Shown piece after piece: positions 15,652 through 23,802 of a stretch of 44,041 nucleotides of DNA. Both the position numbers and the translations under genes were made by a program. The notes under the pieces were generated by a model, which saw only the letters and a list, made by a program, of their open reading frames with translations, made no database searches and was not told where the DNA came from. Origin of the DNA: JBGSMF01 sp964651475. Lineage in GTDB: Bacteria; Chloroflexota; Anaerolineae; Fen-1058. The stretch is from positions 1-44,041 of the forward strand of contig CAZYXV010000029.1 of the NCBI GenBank assembly GCA_964651475.1, in the 5' to 3' direction. Each line of letters starts with the position of its first letter. Position 1 is the stretch's first letter.

Positions 15652-15880
15652 AACGACGATGACAGAGACAAGTAAGCCGTTAGCTGCCTTCAGCAAGTTG
15701 CCGGGTGATGCGAGGCAACGGCGGAGCGGCTGAAATCCACTCTCCAGTCGGTGGCGAAGAGCCAGCCCGGAAGCTCCCGTTATCGAGCTAAACGAGGTCG
15801 GCGCGCTAGCGCGCTGGCAAACCCAGGTGGCACCACGAGCGCCCCTCGTCCTGGCAACAGGCGGGGGGCGTTTTGATTTT
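15652..15880 (+). promoter_or_regulatory. T-box leader (uncharged tRNA-Ser sensor) of serS
   Basis: The leader shows a stem I with AGTA (15671-15674) facing GAA (15732-15734), the loop E-like pair that marks the specifier loop. After GAAA comes TCC (15736-15738), a serine codon followed by A, matching the downstream gene. The T-box antiterminator core appears as CCCAGGTGGCACCACG (15822-15837). It overlaps the 5' arm of a terminator: CGCCCC pairs with GGGGCG, then TTTTGATTTT ends at 15880. Uncharged tRNA-Ser should stabilise the antiterminator and switch serS on. Secondary structure was drawn by eye only. Confidence 0.9.
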
Positions 15881-15972
15881 AGGCTGTCGGCAATCAACCA
15901 TTAGCTTGCTGCCACCGAATCAAAGCTAATAGCTTAGGGGTGCGGAAGAAAATAATCATCCCAATGCCGCCG

Positions 15973-16044
15973 CGTAGGAGCGCCTTTCCTGTCTAGCCGC
16001 CAGGCAGGCAGGCGCGACTATCGCGCCCAAAGGGCGCTCCTACG
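15973..16044. repeat. long imperfect inverted repeat between T-box and serS
   Basis: Arms CGTAGGAGCGCCTTT and AAAGGGCGCTCCTACG pair with one bulged base, enclosing about 40 bases that contain CAGGCAGGCAGGCGCG. It is probably a member of a dispersed palindromic repeat family. Related GTAGGGGCG/TAGGAGCGCC sequence appears near 18070, 20225-20336 and 27144. In the serS mRNA it would fold into a stable hairpin between the terminator and the start codon. Confidence 0.75.
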
Positions 16045-16100
16045 GGAATTTTGGGACAGTTTGTTTTTTCCACGCCCCTTACACAATTGAGGAGAAAAGA

Positions 16101-17362
16101 ATGTTAGACTTGAATTATATCCGTGAGCATCCCGAACAAGTCAAAGAGGCTATGAGAAAATTATACACCGACGCGCCGATTGACGACATCCTGGCGCTCG
16201 ACGCGCAGCGGCGCGGCATCTTGAACGAGGTTGAAAAGCTCAAAGCCGAGCGCAACGCGGTGAGCAAGGAAATCGGCAAGGCGCCCCAAGGCGAGGCGCG
16301 CGAGGCCAAAATCGCGGCGATGAAGCAGGTGGGCGAGCGGATTGACACGCTCGACGCACAGGTGCGCGAGGTCGAGGCCAGGCTGCACGAATTGATGCTG
16401 GTCGTGCCCAATCTGCCGGATGAGAGTGTGCCGGTGGCGCCGGACGAAAGCCACAACGCCATCACCGCTCAAGAAGGCGAGCCGGCGCGCCAGGACTGGC
16501 AAAGCCCGCACTGGGACCTTGGTCCCAGGCTGGGGTTGATTGATTTCGAGCGCGGGGTCAAGATCAGCGGCACGCGCTTTTACGTGCTGAACGGCGTGGG
16601 GGCGCGGCTGCAGCGGGCGCTCATCGCGTGGATGATTGACGTGCACGTGGCGCAGGGCTATACCGAAGTCTATACGCCGTTCCTGGTGCGCGGCGAGTGC
16701 CTGGTGGGCACGGGCCAATTGCCCAAGTTCGGCGAAAACTTGTATCGCGACGCCGAAGACGATTTGTGGATGATTCCCACCGCCGAAGTGCCGGTGACCA
16801 ATCTTTACCGGGACGAGATTTTGGATGGCGGCAAATTGCCCATCCATCACGTAGCCTACACGGCCTGCTTTCGCCGTGAAAAGATAAGCGCCGGGCGCGA
16901 CGTGCGCGGCATCAAGCGCGGCCATCAATTCGACAAGGTCGAGATGGTCAAGTTTTGCAAGCCGGAAGACAGCGCGAAGGAACTGGAAAGTCTCCTCGAC
17001 AATGCGCGCGACATCTGCCGCCTGCTCGACATTCCGCATCGCGTGGTGCAAATGTGCACCGGCGATTTGAGCTTTACGGCCGCCGCCAAATACGACGTGG
17101 AAATGTGGGCGCCCGGCTGCGGCGAGTGGCTGGAAGTCAGCTCGTGCAGCAATTTCAAAGATTTCCAGGCGCGCCGCGCCAACATTCGCTTCCGCCGAGA
17201 GGCGCAGGGAGGCAGGCCGGAATTTGTCCACACGCTCAACGGTTCCGGGCTGGGCCTGCCGCGCACGCTCATCGCCGTGCTGGAAAACTATCAGCAAAAA
17301 GATGGCAGCATCGTTGTGCCGCCCGTGCTCAGGCCATACATGGGCGGATTGGAAGTGATCCG

Positions 17363-17366
<4 letters not shown>
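16101..17366 (+). CDS. serS: seryl-tRNA synthetase
   Basis: Cytoplasmic class II synthetase that charges tRNA-Ser. 421 residues, standard length. The N-terminal 110 residues form the antiparallel coiled-coil arm that grips the long variable arm of tRNA-Ser. Catalytic motifs follow: GTRFYVLNGVGARLQRALI, TAEVPVTNLYRDEILDG, motif 2 ACFRREKISAGRDVRGIKRG HQFDKVEM, WLEVSSCSNFKDFQARR, and motif 3 NGSGLGLPRTLIAVLENYQ. GAGGAGA lies before the ATG. Expression is controlled by the T-box upstream. The stop overlaps the next gene (ATGA). Confidence 0.98.
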
Positions 17367-18066
<700 letters not shown>

Positions 18067-18070
<4 letters not shown>

Positions 18071-19545
18071 TTCGCTATAGGAGCGCCCTCGCGGACGCGA
18101 AAACCCCGCCCCGGCTCTTGCACACGCACGAGAACGAGCGCGGAAAACAAGAACAGCACGCCGTAAACGGCAAACAGTAGCACGTAACCCAGCCCGGGCG
18201 CGTCAGGCGCTCGGGCCGTCACGTAATCCGCAATCGGCCCGCCGATAAAAGCGCCTACCGCGCCGGCGCCCGCGCTGGCCAGGTTCGAGATGCCCAGGTA
18301 GCGGCCCGCTTCTTCTCTGGGCGCCAGCTCAACGCCCAGCGCCCAATTCGCCGTGTAGAACAGGCCCGTGGCCGCGCCAATGAAACAGCCGCCGAGATAG
18401 ATGACGGTGAGATTGGGCGCAAAGACGGCGATAAGCGCGCCCAGGGCCGCCACAATTCCACTGAGAGCCACCAGGCGCTTGCGCCCGAATTTGTCCGCCA
18501 GCCATCCGCTCAACAGCGCGAACACCAGGATCAGTACGCCCACAATCATCATCAAGATCGCCGCCGGTCCCGCCGCGTCGCTTTTTAATCCGAGGCGAGC
18601 CTGCAAGAAAAACACTGCGAACGTGGAAAGATTGATCGCGCCAACCAGGTACGCCAGCCGGTTGACGACCCACCACGTAAAAGAGGGATGCTGGCGCGCC
18701 GCCGCGCCAATGCTGATACGAATGCTAATCCACACGCCCAACACAATGGCCGCGAGCATCGCCGCCGTACCAGCGGCGCCCATGACGATTATCGCCCCTC
18801 CAACCGAACTGATGTGATCAGCCAGCCTTGCCGCCCATTGAACCGCGCTCCCCATCCCCAAAATCACGGCGGTGAACAGCCCCGTCATCCACGCCAGGCG
18901 CAGCATGGGCGTCCAATCGAATCTCGGCGGCGCTTCTCTCAAAGGCTCTTCGCGCACCCCCATTGTGATCATCGCCGTCAGCGCCAGCATGCCCACCACC
19001 ACCAGAATCCCGCCCCGCGTATCGCCCGCGCTGATCAGGCGGGCCGTGCTAAAAGACACCAGCACCGCCGGCAAGGGAACTTCGAACACTGCCTTGACGC
19101 CGGAAAAGCGCCCGCGCCGGTTTTCGGGAACGAGATCGGGGATGAGACACTGTTGAGCGGCGTGGGCCGTGTTGGATGAAACCTGGAGCGCCAGGCACGC
19201 GGCAAACAAGAACCCAAATCCCTTCGAGCCGGCCAGCCCCGCCGAAAAGCCAATCGCACCTACAAACACCACGTCGAGCAGCGTACCCAATAAGATAAAG
19301 GGACGCCGCCGTCCCCACCGCAGCGTGCTGCGGTCCGACAAAGCGCCCATCAGCGCCTGCGCCAGCACGGCTACCATCAAGCTCCACAAACGGAGCACGC
19401 CATAATAGGTAGCTTGTTGAGCCTGGCCCACAAACTGCTGCACCAGCAGCGGCACCAGCAGCGGCGAGAGGGTCTGCATCAGTATGGCCAACCCCAAATA
19501 GTAAATATTGACTGTGACGTAATCGTACCAGCGCGGGCTTGTCAC
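18067..19545 (-). CDS. MFS transporter, sugar/proton symporter-like
   Basis: Inner-membrane major facilitator protein of about 12 helices, 492 residues. The loop 2-3 motif reads GALSDRSTLRWGRRRPFILLG, close to the disaccharide/H+ symporter (SLC45/GPH-like) group. The second half has the matching GWLADKFGRKRLVALSG. IPDLVPENRRGRFSG is another family landmark. The substrate is not determined. I chose GTG at 19545, whose GTGA overlaps the stop of the upstream TrkA-like gene; the longer open frame to 19779 is only antisense-like low-complexity sequence. Being coupled to an ion-regulation operon, it might move an osmolyte, but this is a guess. Confidence 0.9.
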
Positions 19546-20210
19546 ACGGCTCGTCCAAGCAAGGTGGCCAGGCGGGGCAGTTGCGCGTGGTGAACGACAG
19601 CCAACACCTCGTCGCCGGCTTGCAGTTGCGTATCGCCGCGCGGCACAATGATCCCGCTGCCGCGCAGCACGGCGGCCAGGGTGCAGTTGGGCGGCAGCGC
19701 CAACTCGTGCAGCGCTTTGCCAATCACTGGCGAATCGGGGGGAACTTTTTCTTCCACCAGCACCACGTCGCCCCGGCACAATCTGAGCAGCGTCATCATA
19801 TCGCCCAGAGACATTTCTTCCTGGATCAGCCGCGCGATCAAATCTGCCTGGTTGAGCGCCACGTCCACGCCCATATCGCGCGTGAACAACCAGGTGTTTT
19901 TGGGGTTATTGACGCGCGCGATCACGCGCGGCACGTTAAACTCGAAACGCGCCAGCGTAGTAATCACGAGGTTGGTTTCGTCCTCGCCGGTCACGGCAGC
20001 CAGCACGTCAGCGCGTGTGACGCCAATCGCCTCCAGCACGTTGGGGGCGCTGCCATCTCCAGCCACCACCACCTCCTGCGGAAGCTCTTGAGCCAGGCGT
20101 TCGAGCACGTTCGGCCGCCCCTCGACGAGCTTGATTGTGTGGCCTTCGCGCAGTAGCAACTCAGCCAAATGCGAACCCGTCTTCCCACCACCTACGATAA
20201 TGACAAACAT
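19542..20210 (-). CDS. TrkA-like NAD-binding potassium channel/transporter regulator (second copy)
   Basis: Cytoplasmic peripheral protein with an RCK design. The N-terminal Rossmann domain has VIIVGGGKTGSHLAELL (1-20, nucleotide-binding glycines) and acidic VEGRP. The RCK_C ligand domain covers about 140-215 (VIGKALHELALPPNCTLAAV, LQAGDEVLAVVHH). 222 residues is the length of single-domain TrkA/KtrA proteins. It follows another TrkA-like gene separated by a repeat element. A similar pair (ceoB-ceoC) sits next to an APC permease in Mycobacterium tuberculosis, from memory. The partner here could be the APC permease of the same operon. Confidence 0.93.
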   Translation of the reverse strand: MFVIIVGGGKTGSHLAELLLREGHTIKLVEGRPNVLERLAQELPQEVVVAGDGSAPNVLEAIGVTRADVLAAVTGEDETNLVITTLARFEFNVPRVIARVNNPKNTWLFTRDMGVDVALNQADLIARLIQEEMSLGDMMTLLRLCRGDVVLVEEKVPPDSPVIGKALHELALPPNCTLAAVLRGSGIIVPRGDTQLQAGDEVLAVVHHAQLPRLATLLGRAV

Positions 20211-20224
20211 TGCCTATCCCCTTC

Positions 20225-20336
20225 TGTAGGGGCAGGTCTTGCACCTGCCCCTTTGCACCTGCCCCTTTGCACCTGCCCCCTTGCACCTGCCCCCTTGCAC
20301 CTGCCCACCAGGGCGACCGCAAGGGTCGCCCCTACA
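20225..20336. repeat. 112-bp element with terminal inverted repeats and 14-bp tandem copies
   Basis: Ends are TGTAGGGGC (20225-20233) and GCCCCTACA (20328-20336). Inside, a 14-base unit TTGCACCTGCCCC plus T or C is repeated five times (20239-20308). This is followed by a hairpin GGGCGACC...GGTCGCCC. The right end supplies the stop codon of the upstream TrkA-like gene. It separates the two TrkA genes and may act as an attenuator or an mRNA processing hairpin. Confidence 0.9.
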
Positions 20337-20988
20337 GGTTGCCCAACCCCAAAATCATTTCGGCGCGCTCCATCGCCGAGGCGAGCACCGTCAGGTAAAT
20401 TAAATCGCCAGCCTGAAATTCGGTCCCAAGGGCCGGAATCATGGCCTGCCCATCGCGCACCACCACAATCACACTTACCTCGTTGGGCACGGTGATATCT
20501 TTGACTCGACGCCCCACCCATGGCGGCGGCGCTTCGATGGAAAGCAGCAGCACCTCGCCGCTCCCAAAGGTCTGCACCGGGTCCAGTTCGGTGTGAGTGA
20601 GCAACTCGCGGATGCGTTCGGCTCCCCAGGCGATAGAGGAAATAGTCACCAGGCCCAGGCGGCGATAAATCTCGGCGCGGCGCGGGTCGTACAGGCGCGC
20701 CACCACGCGCGGCACGTGGAAAATATTGCGGGCGATCCGCGCCGCCACGATGTTAGCATTGTCTGAGGCGCTGGCAGCGGCGAACGCATCCGCCTGCTCT
20801 ATGCCGGCTTCGATCAATACATTCCGGTCGAATCCAATACCCAGAACTTGACGGCCTTTGAAATGCGGCCCCAGCCGGGCCAACGCCGCGGCGTCGTAAT
20901 CAATGACGACCACATCGTGTCCTTCGTCGGCCAAAAGGCGGCAGACGGCTTCGCCGACCCGTCCGCAGCCCATAATAATGATCTTCAT
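20332..20988 (-). CDS. TrkA-like NAD-binding potassium channel/transporter regulator (first copy)
   Basis: 218 residues with an N-terminal Rossmann nucleotide-binding domain (IIIMGCGRVGEAVCRLLADE, acidic VVIDYD) and an RCK_C domain from about 140 (PWVGRRVKDITVPNEVSVIV, LGTEFQAGDLIYLTV). It differs strongly from its neighbour, so the two probably form a heteromeric RCK gating assembly rather than a recent duplication. The ATG at 20988 lies one base after the stop of the P-type ATPase gene (TGACATG), which implies coupling. Its own stop lies in the terminal repeat of the downstream element. Confidence 0.94.
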   Translation of the reverse strand: MKIIIMGCGRVGEAVCRLLADEGHDVVVIDYDAAALARLGPHFKGRQVLGIGFDRNVLIEAGIEQADAFAAASASDNANIVAARIARNIFHVPRVVARLYDPRRAEIYRRLGLVTISSIAWGAERIRELLTHTELDPVQTFGSGEVLLLSIEAPPPWVGRRVKDITVPNEVSVIVVVRDGQAMIPALGTEFQAGDLIYLTVLASAMERAEMILGLGNL

Positions 20989-20989
20989 G

Positions 20990-23794
20990 TCAAGCCATCC
21001 TGCTTTTTCCACGCTCGCTTTTGCACCAGATGACGCATTTGCGCAGCGCATCGAGTCCATACAACGCGGGCGCGTACAATCCCAATCCAATCCAATACAC
21101 AGGCGGCAAAGGACGATGTTCAAATATCCGCGCCAGGGGAGCCAGGTAAATCAGCGCCGCGATGACGGCAATTTCAATGGCGATTCCTCCCCACAAAAAG
21201 CGATTGCCCAGGGCCGCCCTAAGGCTACCCCAACCCGGCGGACGCGTTCCCCACGTTTCTCGCCGGCAGGCAAAGGCGTTGCCAATCTGCGCCGTAATCA
21301 CGCCGGCGTGAAACACCGTCGTCGCCAAAATATACGCCGGTCCACCCACTGCTGTCAACCGTTCCGCAAAGGGCAACAAATCGGCGCGCGGCAGGTTAAA
21401 TACGTCCGTATACCCCATCCCATAATATACCCAAAAGAAGCCAATATAGCAAAGTACGGCCTCGATGCTTCCCAACCACAAAGCGCGCGCCCATACCCGG
21501 CCCAGCAAAGAGTACCCGCGCCGCGGCGGGCGATTCATCACGTCGGGTTCGGGCTTTTCCGCCCCCAGCGCCAGGGCCGGAAACAAATCAGTGCCCAGGT
21601 CAATCGCCAGGATTTGCGGGACGGTGAGCGCCAATGGAAGCCGCCATACTGCCGCCAAGACAAAAGGCAAGATTTCAGGCACGTTGCTGACAAGGATGTA
21701 GGCCATAAATTTGCGGATATTGTCATACACCGCGCGCCCTTCTTCGACGGCGCTCACAATGGCGGCAAAACTGTCGTCGGTGAGAATCACGTCAGCGGCT
21801 TCTTTAGATACATCTGTGCCGCTCCGCCCCATTGCAATGCCAATGTCGGCCTTGCGCAAAGCCGGAGCGTCGTTCACACCATCGCCCGTAACGGCCACCA
21901 CCTCGCCCCGCGCCTGGAAAGCGGCCACCAACTGCAGCTTGTGCTCCGGCGCCATGCGGGCAAAGATGATTTCCTCGTCCAGCGCCGCTTGCAGTTCGGA
22001 TCGGGTCATGACCTCCACGTCGGCGCCAGTGAGAATACGCGGGCGAGACGTGGCAAGCATACCCACGCGCCGCGCCACCGACTCGGCCGTGAGACCATAA
22101 TCGCCAGTGACCATCACCATGCGAATGCCCGCCGCGCAGCACGTCTTGATCGCTTCGGCCACTTTAGGGCGAGGCGGATCCATCATAGCCGCCAAGCCCA
22201 GAAAGGTCAAGTTCTGCTCGATTTTTTCCGGCGTATAAGCGCCGTCGCGCGGCGGTAACTCGCGGCGGGCCAACGCCAGCACGCGCAGCGCCTTGCAAGC
22301 GTAATCGTCGTTGGCCGCTATGATCTCGGCGCGCATCGCATGGTCGAGCGCTTGGACCTGGCCGTGCACGAGGATGTGCGTGCACAGTTGAAGCACTTCT
22401 TTGGGCGCGCCCTTGACAAACGTGATTTCACCCTGCCCGTTGCGATGAATGGTGCTCATGCGCTTGCGGCGCGCGTCAAAGGGCAACTCGTGAACGCGGG
22501 GGTATGCCTGGCTCAGGGTCTGCTCGTCGAGCCTGCCTTTTAATGCCGCCACCTTCAGTGCGGCTTCGGTCTGATCGCCCAGGCACGTCCATTGCGGGCG
22601 TTCGGGCGAAGGGGGCGTCAGGCGCGAGTTGTTGCACAGCGCCGCCGCCGTCAAGAGGGTATCGAGATCGTTTTGCACCAAGGCGCTGGCCCAGGCAGGC
22701 AAGAACGCTCCCTCCGGTTCATAGCCCACGCCCGAAACGCTCAAACGCTGCCCGCCCACCCACAACTCGCAGACTGTCATCTGGTTTTGGGTGAGAGTGC
22801 CGCTTTTGTCAGTGCAAATCACCGAGGTCTTGCCAAGCGTTTCCACCACCGCCAGTTTCTTGACCAGCACGCCGCGCTGCGCCAGGCGCTGCACTGCCAT
22901 CGCCAGCGACAGCGTGACAGTGGGCAGCAAGCCTTCAGGCGCGATGGCCACCACCAACCCGATGGCAAAGATCAAGGCTTGCGTCCAGCGCATGCCCACG
23001 TCCGTCATGCCAACGATAAAGGCAATCACGCCCGCGCCAATGGCGGCCAGCGCGATTTTCCTCGTCACGCGCATAATGTCTTGCTGGAGCGAGCTAGGCC
23101 CTTCCCTGACGGTTTGAGTGAGCTGGGCAATGCGCCCGAACTGGGCCAACATGCCTGTAGCCAGCACCACGGCCCGCCCCGTGCCAGATACGACCGAGGT
23201 GCCTGCAAAGACCAGGTTGGGACGTTCCAGCTCCGTTAGCCCATTGCCCAGAGAGGCTTCGGATGTTTTGCGAACCGGCATGGCATCGCCGGTGAGCGTG
23301 GCGTGATTGGCGCGCAGGCCATACTCTTCTACCACGCGAGCGTCGGCGGGGATATTATCGCCTTCGGCCAACACCAGCACATCGCCGGGGACGATTTCAC
23401 TGGAGGGAACCTGCAACTCTTGGCCAGCGCGGATGACGCGCGTGTGAGCCGGCAGTACGTGCCTGAGCGCCTTGACGGCTCGCTCGGCGCGGTATTCTTG
23501 CCAGAACGAAAACGCGGCATTGACCAGCACCACCTGCGCAATCACCAGCCCCAACATCGGCTGGCCGATCAGCGCCGCCGCCGCGCCCGCGCCCCACAAG
23601 AGCAGCGCCATGGGGTGCGTGACGTGGGCGGTGAACCTGCGCCACAGCGGAACGTGCATCGGCTCGTACAAGATGTTCGGGCCGTAGAGCGCCAGGCGCG
23701 CCTGAACCTCCTCGGGCGCAAGCCCGTCCGGCGAACTTTGGAGCGCCTTGAACACCTCGGCGGCGCGCAGGGCATATAAAGGTGCGGAGGCCAT
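20990..23794 (-). CDS. P2-type cation-transporting ATPase (Na+/K+- or Ca2+-ATPase-like)
   Basis: 934-residue membrane pump. Order: Cation_ATPase_N (1-60), helices 1-2, actuator domain with LTGDAMP (167-173), helices 3-4 with IAPEGLLPTVTLSLA (284-298). The P domain has CTDKSGTLTQNQM (phosphorylated Asp329), the N domain has FVKGAPKEV, and TGDGVNDAPALRKADIGIAMG follows. Helices 5-10 contain SNVPEILPF and AIDLGTDLFPALALGAE, which resemble the Na+/K+-ATPase group more than Ca2+ pumps. Two signatures vary: TGE is TGD and DKTGT is DKSGT. No heavy-metal CPx motif and no KdpB features are present. It lies between an APC permease and two TrkA proteins, pointing to monovalent cation homeostasis. No clear ribosome-binding site was seen before the ATG. 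Confidence 0.94.
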   Translation of the reverse strand: MASAPLYALRAAEVFKALQSSPDGLAPEEVQARLALYGPNILYEPMHVPLWRRFTAHVTHPMALLLWGAGAAAALIGQPMLGLVIAQVVLVNAAFSFWQEYRAERAVKALRHVLPAHTRVIRAGQELQVPSSEIVPGDVLVLAEGDNIPADARVVEEYGLRANHATLTGDAMPVRKTSEASLGNGLTELERPNLVFAGTSVVSGTGRAVVLATGMLAQFGRIAQLTQTVREGPSSLQQDIMRVTRKIALAAIGAGVIAFIVGMTDVGMRWTQALIFAIGLVVAIAPEGLLPTVTLSLAMAVQRLAQRGVLVKKLAVVETLGKTSVICTDKSGTLTQNQMTVCELWVGGQRLSVSGVGYEPEGAFLPAWASALVQNDLDTLLTAAALCNNSRLTPPSPERPQWTCLGDQTEAALKVAALKGRLDEQTLSQAYPRVHELPFDARRKRMSTIHRNGQGEITFVKGAPKEVLQLCTHILVHGQVQALDHAMRAEIIAANDDYACKALRVLALARRELPPRDGAYTPEKIEQNLTFLGLAAMMDPPRPKVAEAIKTCCAAGIRMVMVTGDYGLTAESVARRVGMLATSRPRILTGADVEVMTRSELQAALDEEIIFARMAPEHKLQLVAAFQARGEVVAVTGDGVNDAPALRKADIGIAMGRSGTDVSKEAADVILTDDSFAAIVSAVEEGRAVYDNIRKFMAYILVSNVPEILPFVLAAVWRLPLALTVPQILAIDLGTDLFPALALGAEKPEPDVMNRPPRRGYSLLGRVWARALWLGSIEAVLCYIGFFWVYYGMGYTDVFNLPRADLLPFAERLTAVGGPAYILATTVFHAGVITAQIGNAFACRRETWGTRPPGWGSLRAALGNRFLWGGIAIEIAVIAALIYLAPLARIFEHRPLPPVYWIGLGLYAPALYGLDALRKCVIWCKSERGKSRMA

Positions 23795-23802
23795 AGTAAT
23801 GA

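Noticed and set aside
15735..15737. T-box specifier read as ATC (isoleucine)
   Set aside because: One base offset from TCC. The downstream gene is serS, and TCC is followed by the usual purine, so serine fits better.
16161..17297. Long minus-strand open frame opposite serS
   Set aside because: Pure antisense of a housekeeping gene, no ribosome site and no recognisable domain.
19546..19779. N-terminal extension of the MFS gene
   Set aside because: It overlaps the TrkA-like gene entirely, is Arg/Ala-rich and unlike a membrane protein start; the GTGA overlap gives a better start.
20239..20308. Five tandem 14-base units, CRISPR-like at first sight
   Set aside because: Units are directly adjacent with no spacers, there are no cas genes, and the whole sits inside a terminal-inverted-repeat element.
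20903..22258. Long plus-strand open frame of about 450 codons
   Set aside because: It is fully antisense to the P-type ATPase and TrkA genes, with His/Arg/Gln-rich nonsense composition typical of shadows in GC-rich DNA.
20990..23794. P-type ATPase as KdpB
   Set aside because: It has a Cation_ATPase_N domain, PEGLL helix 4 and the IDLGTDLFP helix 6 of P2 pumps, and no kdpA, kdpC or kdpF beside it.
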